Position numbers and translations under genes: made by a program. Source: Actinorugispora endophytica (lineage in GTDB: Bacteria; Actinomycetota; Actinomycetes; Streptosporangiales; Streptosporangiaceae). From it: 64,000 bases of DNA. This document shows positions 48,149 through 57,313 of the stretch, piece after piece; the stretch's first letter is position 1; each line of letters begins with the position of its first letter. The stretch lies in NCBI RefSeq assembly GCF_004363075.1, contig NZ_SNYN01000011.1:1-64000 (forward strand), in the 5' to 3' direction. The notes beneath the pieces were generated by a model. The model saw nothing but the letters and a program-made list of their open reading frames with translations. It was not told the DNA's origin and made no database searches.

Positions 48149-49144
48149 GTGCGGAAAGAGGAAGACCCGGGCTCCCCGCCCTCCGAGCCCGATCCGACCG
48201 GCGGGGCCCCCACCGGGCACGGCATGGAGGCCGACCCCGGGCAGGCGGCGCGCGCCCGGACGCTCCTGGCCGGGGTGCTGCTCGCGCTGTTCGCGGCGAT
48301 GCTCGGCCACAAGGTGCTGAACGCGGGCGGACTGGAGCAGACCGCGCTGTTCTACGTCGGCCTGCCCGCGCTCATCGCGCTGACCGTGGTGTTCACCGCG
48401 CGTCCGCGCAGCGCCGTCGGAGTGGCGATGGCGGTCACGACCGTCGGCCTGGCCCTGGCCGGTCCGCTGCTGGACGAGGGCGTGGTGTGCCTGGTGATGG
48501 CGGCCCCGCTGTTCTACCTGGTCGCCGCGGCCGTGGGCGCCGTGCTCGGACACGCCCGCGGACGGCACGCGCTGGTCGCGGCGCCCGTCCTGGTCCTGCT
48601 CTGCCTGGAGGGCGTGGCCGGGACCAGCTACCTGCCACGCGCCTCGGAGGGCCGCGCGGTCCGGTTCGTCGAGGACACCCCCGCCGAGATCGCCGCCGCG
48701 CTGGCCGCCGAACCCGTGTACCCGGCCCAGGACTCCTGGTTCCTCGGCCTGCTCCCGCAGCCGACCGGAGCCGAGGGCACCGGCCTGGACGTCGGCGACC
48801 GCCGCGAGGTCCGCTTCCCCGCGCGCCGGTCCCTGGGCCTCGGCGCCGAGCCCACCCCGCGCTCGCTGGTCCTGGAGGTCGCGCGCGGCAGGGCGGACGA
48901 CAGCGGCGGCCTGGTCGTGTTCACCGTGGTGTCGGACACCACGCTGGCCCGCTGGCTGGACCTGCGCGAGGCCGAGGTCGCCTGGGAGGCCGTCGACGGC
49001 GGGACCCGGATCGAGTGGACCCTGCGCTACCACCGCACGTTCGACCCCTCCTGGTACTGGGGCCCGCTCCAGGGCCACGCCGTCGACCAGGCCGCCGGGT
49101 ACCTGGTCGACACCTTCACCCGCGTCCCCCAGGAGTCCGCGTGA
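48149..49144 (+). CDS. Membrane protein with SRPBCC-like C-terminal domain
   Basis: A 331-residue protein. After a Pro/Gly-rich start it has five or six hydrophobic helices (about 30-160). The C-terminal half (about 185-331) resembles a START/SRPBCC lipid-binding fold: VDGGTRIEWTLRYHRTFDPSWYWGPLQGHAVDQAAGYLVDTF. GTG 48149 follows GAGGAGGAAG. Its TGA overlaps the next gene's GTG, so the two are coupled. It is the first gene under the TetR operator. Function is unknown; lipid or hydrophobic-ligand handling at the membrane is likely. Confidence 0.75.
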   Translation: MRKEEDPGSPPSEPDPTGGAPTGHGMEADPGQAARARTLLAGVLLALFAAMLGHKVLNAGGLEQTALFYVGLPALIALTVVFTARPRSAVGVAMAVTTVGLALAGPLLDEGVVCLVMAAPLFYLVAAAVGAVLGHARGRHALVAAPVLVLLCLEGVAGTSYLPRASEGRAVRFVEDTPAEIAAALAAEPVYPAQDSWFLGLLPQPTGAEGTGLDVGDRREVRFPARRSLGLGAEPTPRSLVLEVARGRADDSGGLVVFTVVSDTTLARWLDLREAEVAWEAVDGGTRIEWTLRYHRTFDPSWYWGPLQGHAVDQAAGYLVDTFTRVPQESA

Positions 49145-50631
49145 ACATCCCGGTTCCCGACCCCGCCCTGGTCAGAGGGGTCGGACTGTTCCTCCCGCTG
49201 GCCGCCGCCGCGATCGCCGCCGCGGCGCGCCCGCCCGGACCGCGGGAGGTCGGCGCGGCCGTCGTCGCCACCGCCTGGAGCTGCGCCGCGCTGTACCCGC
49301 TCAACCTGGCGGCGGTCCGGACCGGCTGGTGGGAGTTCCACGCCGAGGGCGCGGTGCTGCACGGCGTCCCGGTGGACCTGCTGATCGGCTGGGCGGTGCT
49401 GTGGGGCGCGCTGCCCGCGCTCCTCGACCGGACGGCCGTCCCGCTACCGCTGGTGGTCCTGGCCTGCGGCTGGCTGGACCTGGTCCTGATGCCGCTGGCC
49501 GGACCGGTGGTCGTCCTCGGACCGGACTGGCTGGTCGGCGAGGCCGCCGGGCTGCTCCTGTGCCTGCTCCCGGCGGCCCTGCTGGCCCGCTGGACCCGGC
49601 TCGGCGTCCTGCTCCCCGCGCGGATGTGGGCCCAGGCGCTCCTGGCCGCCGCGCTCATGCTCCTGCTCCCGCTGCACCTCCTCGGCGCCGGACCCGCCTG
49701 GCCGCCCCCGTGGGACGCGGCGGGCACGCAGGTCCTGCTGCTCCTGCTGCTGCCCGGCCTGGCCGCGGCCCGGGAGTTCGCCTCGGCGGGCGGCGGAACC
49801 CCACTGCCCTACGACCCGCCGGTCCGCCTGGTCTCCAGCGGTCCCTACTCGTACGTGCGCAACCCCATGCAGACCGCGGTCGTGTCGGCCTACGCGGGCT
49901 GCGCGGCGCTCACCGGCGAGCCGCTGATGCTCGCCGCGGCCGCCGCCGCGTTCGCCTACGGCGCGGGGTTCGCCTCCTGGCACGAGGGCGGGCAGCTGGA
50001 GCGGGCCTTCGGACCGGACTGGCGGCGCTACGCCGACGGCGTGCGCCCCTGGCTGCCCGCCTGGCGCCCCTGGACGGGGCGGCCGCCCGCCCGCCTGTAC
50101 GTCGCGCGCACCTGCGGCCTGTGCTCGGGGGTCGCGGGCTGGCTCACCGCCCGCGACCCGGTGGCGCTGCGGCTGCTCCCGGCCGAGACCCACCCGGGGG
50201 CCCCGCGCCGCCTCACCTACGAGACCGCGGACGGCCGCGCGGTCTCGGGCACGGCCGCGTTCGCGAAGGCGCTGGAGCACCTGAACCTGGGCTGGGCGCT
50301 GCTGGGCTGGGCGATCGCGCTGCCCGGAGTGGCGCAGCTCGTCCAGCTGGCCGCCGACGCCTTCGGCGCGGGCCCGCGGACACCGGTGCCCGGGCCCGGC
50401 GAACCCGGTGCGGGCGTCCCCGGCCGCCGCCGTCACCCCGTCTTGAGGAAGTCGATCCTCGGCGGCACCGGCTCGTCGGACTCCAGTTCCGTGCAGCCGC
50501 CGATCGAATCGCCGGGAAGCGCCAGTTCGATCGCCCCCGCGGTCGTCCAGCCGCACGTCCACCCGTCCACGGTGGCGAACCCGCCGCTGCCGCCGCCACC
50601 GGGGGCCACCTCGCCGCGCCCGTCGAAGTAG
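49141..50631 (+). CDS. ICMT-like methyltransferase fused to a DUF393 thiol-disulfide domain
   Basis: A 496-residue fusion protein. About six membrane helices (1-190) are followed by an isoprenylcysteine/phospholipid methyltransferase signature at about 235-250 (SSGPYSYVRNPMQTAVV, with WHEGGQLERAFGPDWRRY). The DUF393/DCC1-like domain (about 315-410) has a CxxC pair in ARTCGLCSGVAGWL. The last ~65 residues are low-complexity Pro/Ser and lie antisense inside the 3' end of the kinase gene (50433-50631). GTG 49141 overlaps the preceding TGA. I see no frameshift. The fusion and the long convergent overlap are unusual. Confidence 0.72.
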   Translation: MNIPVPDPALVRGVGLFLPLAAAAIAAAARPPGPREVGAAVVATAWSCAALYPLNLAAVRTGWWEFHAEGAVLHGVPVDLLIGWAVLWGALPALLDRTAVPLPLVVLACGWLDLVLMPLAGPVVVLGPDWLVGEAAGLLLCLLPAALLARWTRLGVLLPARMWAQALLAAALMLLLPLHLLGAGPAWPPPWDAAGTQVLLLLLLPGLAAAREFASAGGGTPLPYDPPVRLVSSGPYSYVRNPMQTAVVSAYAGCAALTGEPLMLAAAAAAFAYGAGFASWHEGGQLERAFGPDWRRYADGVRPWLPAWRPWTGRPPARLYVARTCGLCSGVAGWLTARDPVALRLLPAETHPGAPRRLTYETADGRAVSGTAAFAKALEHLNLGWALLGWAIALPGVAQLVQLAADAFGAGPRTPVPGPGEPGAGVPGRRRHPVLRKSILGGTGSSDSSSVQPPIESPGSASSIAPAVVQPHVHPSTVANPPLPPPPGATSPRPSK

Positions 50632-52640
50632 CCGCCGACGATACCCATCGCCTCCTCGCAGGTGACACCGTAGGCGCCGGAACTCACCTCGACCACCGTG
50701 CCGCCGTCGGCCGTGGACAACGGACCGCACACCCCCGCGATCAGCTTCTCCTGGTCGGGCCCGTCGATGGAGACGGGCTCGCCGAAGGACTCGAACACCA
50801 GCTCGCGCTCCAGGCTCTCGGTCGTGTAGTCCAGCCGGACCGGATACCCGTCCGCGCCGATCCACAGGTCGAACAGCGCCTCCGAGGTCGTGGCCCCGCC
50901 GTCGGCGTTCCGGTACTCCACCGCCTCGAACGTGCCGGAGTAGTGCGTGGCGGCGACACCGTCGACCGTGTCGGAGCCGTTGCCGACGAGGTCGTCGGAC
51001 TCGGCGATGGAGCGCAGCGGCTGAAGCAGCGCGTCGACCGTGTGCCGGTCGCGGTCCACGTCCGGCGGATTGCGCCGCCATGAGTCGTCCACGACGCTGT
51101 AGAGGTAGAGGTCCCCGCCCGTGTCCAGGTATGTCCGGCCGCCGCCCTCGTTGGCCCGGGTCTCCTCGAGAACGGGGTCGGGCTCACTGGTGTAGCGGTA
51201 CTCGCCGGTCTGGCCGCTGACCGCGATCAGGTACTCGATCCGCTCCTCTTCGCTTCCGGTGAAGGAGTCGGGCTGCCGGCGCGCCTCCTCCTCCGTGATC
51301 CGCTGGTCGTACGCGACGACGAAGCTGTCGGCCCCGGCCGCCAGGTCCGCCGCCATCGCCACGAACTCCTGGGGCGTGCTCGGGGAGGGGGCCGGGGTCG
51401 GTGAGGACGCCGCCTCCTGCGGTCCGGTGAGCGCGTCTGCGGCGAAGTAGCCGCCGGTTCCCACGGCGGCGGTGCCGATCACGGCGGCCGCCACCACCGC
51501 GACGACCTTGCCCGTCCCGGCGCCCGCTCCCACGGCGGCCGCCGCCCCGGCCCCCGCCCCGGCACCGCCCGTCCCCGCGCCCGTGGCGGCCGCGGCCCCC
51601 GCTCCGGCGACCCCCGCCCCGGTGGCGGTGCTGGCGGTGGCCGCCATTCCGGTGGCCGTGGCGGCGGCGACCCACAGCGCCGGGCGGTGCCACCCCGCGT
51701 CGATGCCCCGCCAGCGCTCGCCCAGGCGCACCCGCAACCGCTCGGTGCGCGCGGGCAGCCCCTCGAGACGGATCCCCTCGGCCTCCTCGACCCCATCCAT
51801 AAGCGCCATGACCTCGCCGAACACCGCGTCGGCGGTGGGACGCCCGGCCGGGTCCTTGGCCAGCGACCGTTCCACCAACGGCAGCAACTCCTCGGGGACG
51901 CCCTCGGTGTCGGCGGGCTCCTGCCTGGCCCGGCGGGCGAGCTCGGCGGTGTCGGCCCTGCCGAAGGGGTTGCGGCCGGTCGCGGCGAACGCCACCATCG
52001 CCCCCCACGCGAACACGTCCGCCGCCGGGGTCGGCGCGGTCCCGTCGTACCGCTCCGGACTCATCCAGCCGGGCGAACCGAACACCGCGCCGCCCGAGCG
52101 CTCACCGCCGGCCGCGTGCCGGGCGATGCCGAAGTCCAGCACCTTGGGCCCCTCGGGCGCGAGGATGACGTTGCCGGGCTTGAGGTCGCAGTGCACCACC
52201 CCCGCGGCGTGGATCGCGGCCAGCGACTCGGCCACACCGGCGGCGAACGCCACCAGCATGTCCCCCTCCAACGGCCCGTTCTCGCGCACGTGCGCGCGCA
52301 GCGTCCGCCCCGGCACGAAGTCGGTGGCCACCCACGGCCGGGCCGCGTCGGCGTCGGCCGCGTGCACCTCGGCCGTGCACAACCCGCCCACCAGACGCAT
52401 CAGGTCGATCTCGGCGGCGAACCGGGCCCGGAACTCCGCGTCCGCCGCGAACCTCGCGTGCACCACCTTCACCGCCACACACGCGTCGCGCCCGTCCAGC
52501 GCGCCGAACACGGTCCCCATCCCGCCCTGCCCGAGCCGTCCCACCACCCGGTACGGCCCGATCCGCGCCGGATCCCCCGGCCGCACCGGCTCCAGTTCGG
52601 GGGGCAGCACGGAGGCGTTCGGCGGAATGGGGGAAGTCAT
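50433..52640 (-). CDS. Membrane Ser/Thr protein kinase with extracellular sensor domain
   Basis: A 735-residue eukaryote-like kinase. The kinase domain (about 28-285) has GQGGMG (37-42), Lys58 in VAVKVV, HCDLKPGN (150-157, where HRD is HCD) and DFG (169-171), then GSPGWMSPERYDG. An Ala/Gly/Thr-rich stretch leads to one membrane span (about 375-395), and a ~330-residue outer domain with two Cys pairs near the C-terminus (VCGPLSTADGG, TCEEAMG, TCGWTTAG, GCTELESD). The start ATG 52640 follows GAGGAG. The target and ligand are unknown. Its 3' end overlaps the convergent gene. Confidence 0.88.
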   Translation of the reverse strand: MTSPIPPNASVLPPELEPVRPGDPARIGPYRVVGRLGQGGMGTVFGALDGRDACVAVKVVHARFAADAEFRARFAAEIDLMRLVGGLCTAEVHAADADAARPWVATDFVPGRTLRAHVRENGPLEGDMLVAFAAGVAESLAAIHAAGVVHCDLKPGNVILAPEGPKVLDFGIARHAAGGERSGGAVFGSPGWMSPERYDGTAPTPAADVFAWGAMVAFAATGRNPFGRADTAELARRARQEPADTEGVPEELLPLVERSLAKDPAGRPTADAVFGEVMALMDGVEEAEGIRLEGLPARTERLRVRLGERWRGIDAGWHRPALWVAAATATGMAATASTATGAGVAGAGAAAATGAGTGGAGAGAGAAAAVGAGAGTGKVVAVVAAAVIGTAAVGTGGYFAADALTGPQEAASSPTPAPSPSTPQEFVAMAADLAAGADSFVVAYDQRITEEEARRQPDSFTGSEEERIEYLIAVSGQTGEYRYTSEPDPVLEETRANEGGGRTYLDTGGDLYLYSVVDDSWRRNPPDVDRDRHTVDALLQPLRSIAESDDLVGNGSDTVDGVAATHYSGTFEAVEYRNADGGATTSEALFDLWIGADGYPVRLDYTTESLERELVFESFGEPVSIDGPDQEKLIAGVCGPLSTADGGTVVEVSSGAYGVTCEEAMGIVGGYFDGRGEVAPGGGGSGGFATVDGWTCGWTTAGAIELALPGDSIGGCTELESDEPVPPRIDFLKTG

Positions 52641-52691
52641 CGATCTCCTCGGGTGCGGTCGTTCGATCGCCCTCGGAACGTCCCGAGAGGG

Positions 52692-52712
52692 CGGGAGAAT
52701 CCGATTCTCCCG
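52692..52712. terminator. Hairpin between nnrD and the kinase gene
   Basis: CGGGAGAAT, a 3-nt loop, then ATTCTCCCG, in the 137-bp gap upstream of the kinase and after nnrD on the same strand. It could be a terminator or a kinase operator. Confidence 0.5.
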
Positions 52713-52777
52713 TGTCGTCCGGGTTTCACACCGACGGAAACACCGGATGTGACCGGATACGGCCCATTACGAAGACG

Positions 52778-54247
52778 TCACGGCGCGAGCACCGAGAGGA
52801 GCGCCCCGGGGAGGGCGTCGAACAGGTCGGAGGCGCTGACGGCCGCGCCGTCGCGGGCGCGGCGGGCGGCCAGGCCGTGCAGGTAGGCGGCGCACGTGGC
52901 GGCCTCCCACGGGGACAGCCCCGACGCGAGCAGCGCCCCGGCCACGCCCGCCAGGACGTCCCCGCTGCCAGCGGTGGCCAGCAGCGGGGTGCCGGTCGGG
53001 TTGGAGACCACCGGCTCCCCCGGTTCGGCGACGAGTGTGGTGGAGCCCTTCAGCAGAACGGTGCAGCCGTACTCCCCGGCGGCACGGGTGACGTGGTCCA
53101 GCCGGCGCGCCTCGACGTCGGCGCGTTCGGTGCCGGGTAGCAGCCGGGCGAGCTCCCCCGCGTGCGGGGTGAGCAGGGTGGGCGCGCGCCGCCCGCTCAC
53201 CAGGTGCGGGCGCTTGGCCAGCAGGGTGACGGCGTCCGCGTCCACGAGCACCGGCAGGTCGGTGGCCAGGACCGCCTCCAGCTCCATGACGGCCGTCGGG
53301 TGCAGTCCCCGCCCGGGGCCGATCACCCACGCCGATACCCGGCTCGGCAGATGGCCGACGGGGTCCGTGGGGTCCAGTGCCGACACGACGGCCTCGGGCC
53401 ACCTGCGCACCACCTCGGTGGCGGCCTCCGGCTGGCCGACGTAGCGCAGCATCCCCACTCCGGTGCGCAGCGCTCCCCCGGCCGCGAGCACCGCCGCCCC
53501 CCGGTAGCGGTCGCTGCCCGCGGCCAGGCCGAGCACACCCCGACGGTACTTGTCGCTCTCGGGCGTCGGACGCGGCAGCAGCGCGGCGATGTCGGCGGCC
53601 TGCGGGGACACCACCCGGGGCGCGGGCAGCTCCGGGGTCAGGCCGATGTCCGCGAACTCGACCACTCCCGCCCGCGCCGCCCCCGGATCGACGAACAGAC
53701 CGGGCTTGTGGGTGCCGAAGGTGACGGTGACGTCGGCCCGCACGCAGACCCCCTCGACCGCGCCGGTGTCCGCGTCGACGCCGCTGGGCAGGTCCACCGC
53801 GACCACCGGAGCGCTCACGGCCTCGGCCAGCGCGGCCAGCCGGGCGTACGGCTCGCGCAGGGCTCCCCGCACGCCGATGCCGACCAGCCCGTCCACGACG
53901 ATGTCGGCCCTGGCCAGCTCCGCGTCGGCCTCCGCCGGGTCGAGGAGCCGGCCCCCGGCCGCGCGCAGCGCGGTGAGCCCGCCCCGGTGCGCGGACCGCC
54001 CCGCCGGGACCGCCGCCACCGCGGCGCCCCGCCGGGCCAGGACGGCCCCGGCGAAGAGCGCGTCACCGCCGTTGTCACCGCTCCCGACCAGGAGCACCAC
54101 CCTGGCGCCGTACACCCGGGGAAGCATCCGGGCGCAGACCGCGGCCAGCCCGGCGGCCGCCCTGCGCATGAGCGCGCCCTTCGGCAGCCGCGCCATGAGC
54201 GCCTCCTCCGCCTTGCGGACGACGTCCACGGTGTGTGCTCTGCGCAT
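52778..54247 (-). CDS. nnrD: Bifunctional NAD(P)H-hydrate repair enzyme (epimerase and dehydratase)
   Basis: It repairs damaged NAD(P)H hydrates using ADP or ATP. The 489-residue product joins an N-terminal YjeF_N epimerase domain (about 1-200: VLLVGSGDNGGDALFAGAVLARRGA, VVDGLVGIGVRG, VVAVDLPSGVDADTG) to a C-terminal ribokinase-fold dehydratase (about 215-489: HKPG.., LLTPHAGELARLL, VLLKGSTTLVAEP and ATAGSGDVLAGV). ATG 54247 follows AGGGGC and gives the family start MRRAHTVDVV. Next to alr-type operons in other actinobacteria. Confidence 0.94.
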   Translation of the reverse strand: MRRAHTVDVVRKAEEALMARLPKGALMRRAAAGLAAVCARMLPRVYGARVVLLVGSGDNGGDALFAGAVLARRGAAVAAVPAGRSAHRGGLTALRAAGGRLLDPAEADAELARADIVVDGLVGIGVRGALREPYARLAALAEAVSAPVVAVDLPSGVDADTGAVEGVCVRADVTVTFGTHKPGLFVDPGAARAGVVEFADIGLTPELPAPRVVSPQAADIAALLPRPTPESDKYRRGVLGLAAGSDRYRGAAVLAAGGALRTGVGMLRYVGQPEAATEVVRRWPEAVVSALDPTDPVGHLPSRVSAWVIGPGRGLHPTAVMELEAVLATDLPVLVDADAVTLLAKRPHLVSGRRAPTLLTPHAGELARLLPGTERADVEARRLDHVTRAAGEYGCTVLLKGSTTLVAEPGEPVVSNPTGTPLLATAGSGDVLAGVAGALLASGLSPWEAATCAAYLHGLAARRARDGAAVSASDLFDALPGALLSVLAP

Positions 54248-54307
54248 GGCTGCCCCTGTACGGTCGGTTTCCTCGGCCTTGGGCAGCATGCCCGCCCCGG
54301 GGCGCGG

Positions 54308-54679
54308 TCACTCTGCGGGGCGCGGGCAGACGCAGAAGGGGTGGCCCTCCGGGTCGAGCAGCACCCTCCAGCGCTCACCGCCCGGCTGGTGGACGGGCCG
54401 GGTCGCGCCCAGCCGGACGAACCGGGCCTCGGCCTCTGCGAGGTCGGTCACATGGGTGTCGAGGTGGAAGCGCTTGGCTCCGGACTCGTCCGGCCAGGTG
54501 GGCGGCTGGTGGCCCGGGACCCGGCCGAAACCGATCGGCGTCCCCTCGCCCGCGATCATCGCGTACTCGTCCTCGCTGTGCCGGACCTCCCAGCCGAGCA
54601 CCGCGGCGTAGAAGGCCGAGAGCCGGGCGGGGTCCGCGCAGTCGATGGTGACCATGGCGAGGGTCGCCGTGGAGGTCAT
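54308..54679 (-). CDS. VOC (glyoxalase/bleomycin-resistance) family protein
   Basis: A 123-residue single-domain vicinal-oxygen-chelate fold: VTIDCADPARLSAFYAAVLGWEV at the N-terminus, RFHLDTHVTDLAEAEARFVRLGA in the middle and LLDPEGHPFCVCPRPAE at the end, which carries the metal-ligand pattern. The substrate is unknown. I take ATG 54679, since the longer frame to 54835 adds an unrelated stretch. It lies divergent from the DUF4913 gene. Confidence 0.82.
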   Translation of the reverse strand: MTSTATLAMVTIDCADPARLSAFYAAVLGWEVRHSEDEYAMIAGEGTPIGFGRVPGHQPPTWPDESGAKRFHLDTHVTDLAEAEARFVRLGATRPVHQPGGERWRVLLDPEGHPFCVCPRPAE

Positions 54680-54733
54680 GGGGCCTGCTCTCTGGTGGTT
54701 CCGGACCGATCGCCTGACATCCTGGACCGGGAG

Positions 54734-54752
54734 CCTGACAGCCGCCGTCAGG
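54734..54752. promoter_or_regulatory. Inverted repeat in the VOC / DUF4913 promoter gap
   Basis: CCTGAC-7-GTCAGG in the 203-bp divergent gap, with a further CCTGAC copy near 54713. This resembles a multi-site operator, but no cognate regulator is known. Confidence 0.35.
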
Positions 54753-54882
54753 TGCACGGGGGCTTTCGCGTACGGTCGGAGGTGGCCTCGCCGGGACGCG
54801 CGGTCGGACCGGACTCCTGGTTTACTCTTTTCCACTTCGAAGATCAGCCGTCAGCCCCCGAAAACCAGCATGGAACCCTCCC

Positions 54883-55380
54883 ATGACCCACACCGACAAC
54901 CGCGTCGCGGCCGACTCCGGCCTCACCGACCGCGTCTCGCTCCTGCAGAACGCCATGCACAAACTCGGTGCGGACGTCATCCGGCTGCAGACGCAACTCA
55001 CCGAGATCGCGACCGCCGCGCCCCCCGCGGCGCAGGAGCGGCCGCCCACTGCCCAGTTCATCTTCAACCTGTCCCGCGAGGACTACCGCGGTGAACTGGC
55101 GGCCCTGGTGTCCTGGGTGAACGACTTCCTGATACCGGTGTACGCGGGGCCCTCCCCCGACTGGTGCCCGACGTGGTGGGAGCACCACGAGGCGGTGGGC
55201 CGTCTGCACGCGCTGCGCCTGTCCTACCTGGAGCTCACCGACACCGCCGTGGCCGGGCCGTCGGGACCGGGGCAGTGGCACCGGGACCACCTGGACCCCG
55301 TCCTGGAACGGCTGCGCGCGGCCAACGGCCCCTTCACCCGCTGCCTGGGCCCCACCGGACACCGCGCCCGGGGCGCCTAG
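54883..55380 (+). CDS. DUF4913-like protein
   Basis: A 165-residue cytoplasmic protein. An N-terminal coiled helix (SLLQNAMHKLGADVIRLQTQLTEIATAAP) is followed by FIFNLSREDYRGELAALVSWVNDFLIPVYAGPSPDWCPTWWEHHEAVGRLHALRLSYLEL. The Trp-rich PDWCPTWWEHHEAV segment is the DUF4913 hallmark. Members are common on actinobacterial plasmids and integrated elements. No mobility gene is adjacent. Function is unknown. Confidence 0.7.
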   Translation: MTHTDNRVAADSGLTDRVSLLQNAMHKLGADVIRLQTQLTEIATAAPPAAQERPPTAQFIFNLSREDYRGELAALVSWVNDFLIPVYAGPSPDWCPTWWEHHEAVGRLHALRLSYLELTDTAVAGPSGPGQWHRDHLDPVLERLRAANGPFTRCLGPTGHRARGA

Positions 55381-55389
55381 GACGTCGAC

Positions 55390-55404
55390 GGGAGACCGTC
55401 TCCC
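55390..55404. terminator. Small hairpin between convergent genes
   Basis: GGGAGA-CCG-TCTCCC, 9 nt after the DUF4913 stop, opposing coaA. A second GCCGGAC/GTCCGGC stem lies near 55425. Confidence 0.45.
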
Positions 55405-55470
55405 GGCGTGGCGCCCCGGGTCGGCCGGACGGTCCGGCGCTCCCGGGCGGGCGCGGGGTTCCCGTCGGCC

Positions 55471-56415
55471 TCAGGTCTTGCGCAGGCGGACGCGGCGGAC
55501 CCGGTGGTCCTCGCCCTTGTACAGGACCAGGGTGGCTCGCGGCCGGGTGGGGATGATGTTCTCCACGAGGTTGACCTCGTTGATGGAGCGCCAGGTGCTC
55601 AGCGCGAACTCGCGGGCCTCCTGCTCGGACACGGACGTGGCCATGGAGTGGAAGTACGAGCGCGGGTCCTCGAACGCGGTGCGGCGCAGCGCGAGGAAGC
55701 GGTCCAGGTACCAGGCCCGGATGTTCTCGGCCTTCGCGTCCACGTAGATGGAGAAGTCGAAGAAGTCGGACAGCGCCAGCCGCCCCATGGGCGGTGGCTG
55801 GAGCACGTTGATGCCCTCGACGACGAGGATGTCGGGGCGGTGCACGGTCTGCGTCTCGCCGGGCTGGATGTCGTACGCCAGGTGCGAGTAGACCGGGATG
55901 ACCCGCTGCGCGGCGCCGGCCTTCACCTCCGAGACGAACCGGACCAGCGCGCGCCGGTCGTAGCTCTCGGGGAAGCCCTTCCGGTTCATGATGCCGCGCT
56001 CCTGCAGCACCGCGTTGGGATACAGGAAGTTGTCGGTGCTGACCAGCTCGACGTTGGGGTGGTCCGGCCACTGGGCCAGCAGCGCGCGCAGCAGCCTGGC
56101 GGTGGTGGACTTGCCGACGGCGACGCTGCCCGCGACCCCGATGACGAAGGGCATCGGGCGGTCGGTCTCGCCGAGGAACCCGCGCACCGCCGAGTGCCGC
56201 TGCCGGGTCGCCTTGACGTACAGGTTGAGCAGCCGGGAGAGCGGAAGGTAGATGTCGCGGACCTCGTCCAGCGACGTGGGGTCGGCGGTCCCCCTCAGGA
56301 TCTCCAGTTCCGCCTCCGTCAACGACAGCGGCGTCGCGGCACGGAGCGCCGCCCACGCGGGGCGGTCGAGCTCCACGTAGGGCGTTGAGACGCTGTTCTT
56401 CGTCGCATGGGACAC
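55471..56415 (-). CDS. coaA: Type I pantothenate kinase
   Basis: It phosphorylates pantothenate in the first step of coenzyme A synthesis. The 314-residue protein has the P-loop GSVAVGKS at 96-103, [20 protein letters not shown], the YSHLAYDI segment and [11 protein letters not shown], all conserved in CoaA. Start GTG 56415 gives the family length; a TAGGGT -10-like box is only 8 nt upstream, so the transcript may be leaderless. The frame upstream to 56478 has no ribosome-binding site. Confidence 0.95.
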   Translation of the reverse strand: MSHATKNSVSTPYVELDRPAWAALRAATPLSLTEAELEILRGTADPTSLDEVRDIYLPLSRLLNLYVKATRQRHSAVRGFLGETDRPMPFVIGVAGSVAVGKSTTARLLRALLAQWPDHPNVELVSTDNFLYPNAVLQERGIMNRKGFPESYDRRALVRFVSEVKAGAAQRVIPVYSHLAYDIQPGETQTVHRPDILVVEGINVLQPPPMGRLALSDFFDFSIYVDAKAENIRAWYLDRFLALRRTAFEDPRSYFHSMATSVSEQEAREFALSTWRSINEVNLVENIIPTRPRATLVLYKGEDHRVRRVRLRKT

Positions 56416-56641
56416 GTTTGCCCACCCTAGACGAGGACCGTCCGGGGGCGGAGGGCACCCTCCGCCCACAGCGGTCATCCGCTCTTCGCCATCGGGAAAC
56501 CACGCGTTTCCGTTCCCTCCATGCCGTGCGCAAAGATGCCGTTCGTACGGCGCAAAAAGAGGCCAGAATCGGATGTTTCAGTGGACCTCACCAGTTGTGC
56601 CTCAATGAAACACCCGGATCCTCCAGCCGTTAGGAGAGGGC

Positions 56642-57199
56642 GTGGCCGTCATGTCCACCACCCGCACGCACCCCGGGCCGACCTCCCCCGCGGCCGCACC
56701 CGCCCCGCCCGCCCACAGCCCCGCGGCCGGACGCATCTGGGCCCTGACCCGCGTCAGCCTGGGGCTGGGCTACCTGTGGACGTTCCTGGACCTGACCTTC
56801 GGGCTGGGCATGGGCACACCGGCCGAACGCGCCTGGCTCACCGGCAACAGCCCGATCCGGTGGTCGCTGATCAACCTGGACGGCCCCGTCGCCGAGCTCG
56901 TGCACCCGACGTCCGGGCAGCCCGCTGTCGACCTGGCCCTGATGGTCTTCCTCTTCGCCACCGGCGTGGCGCTGCTCCTGGGCGTCGCCCTGTGGCCGGC
57001 CGCGGCCCTCAACGCGGTGGTGATGGGCCTCACGGCGGCGGTGCGCTGGCCCGAACCCTCGGACACGTTCATCGACGCGCACCTGATCTTCCTGCTCCTG
57101 GGGGTCGGCCTGGCCGCGGCCCGCGCGGGGGACGTGTGGGGACTGGGGCCCGTCTGGCGCCGGAGTCCGCTCGTACGGCGCCTCCCCTGGTTGCGCTGA
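56642..57199 (+). CDS. Four-span membrane protein, DoxX-like
   Basis: A 185-residue protein with a Pro/Ala-rich start and four hydrophobic segments (about 33-55, 96-113, 117-132, 142-158). The loop TPAERAWLTGNSPIRWSLINLDGPVAELVH between spans one and two is conserved in DoxX-like/thiosulfate-oxidoreductase small subunit proteins of actinobacteria. Start GTG 56642 has AGGAG 5 nt upstream; ATG 56651 is an alternative. Function is unknown. The upstream 226-bp gap from coaA holds nothing else clear. Confidence 0.65.
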   Translation: MAVMSTTRTHPGPTSPAAAPAPPAHSPAAGRIWALTRVSLGLGYLWTFLDLTFGLGMGTPAERAWLTGNSPIRWSLINLDGPVAELVHPTSGQPAVDLALMVFLFATGVALLLGVALWPAAALNAVVMGLTAAVRWPEPSDTFIDAHLIFLLLGVGLAAARAGDVWGLGPVWRRSPLVRRLPWLR

Positions 57200-57313
57200 C
57201 GGACGATTTTGACCACATTCGGAAGTTTTTCTGAGGCCGCCGACACGCGGTCCCGCGCGGGCGCGGGTCGGTCGCCCCGCGCCCGACCTGCGCCAAGTAC
57301 TCGGCCTTGACCA

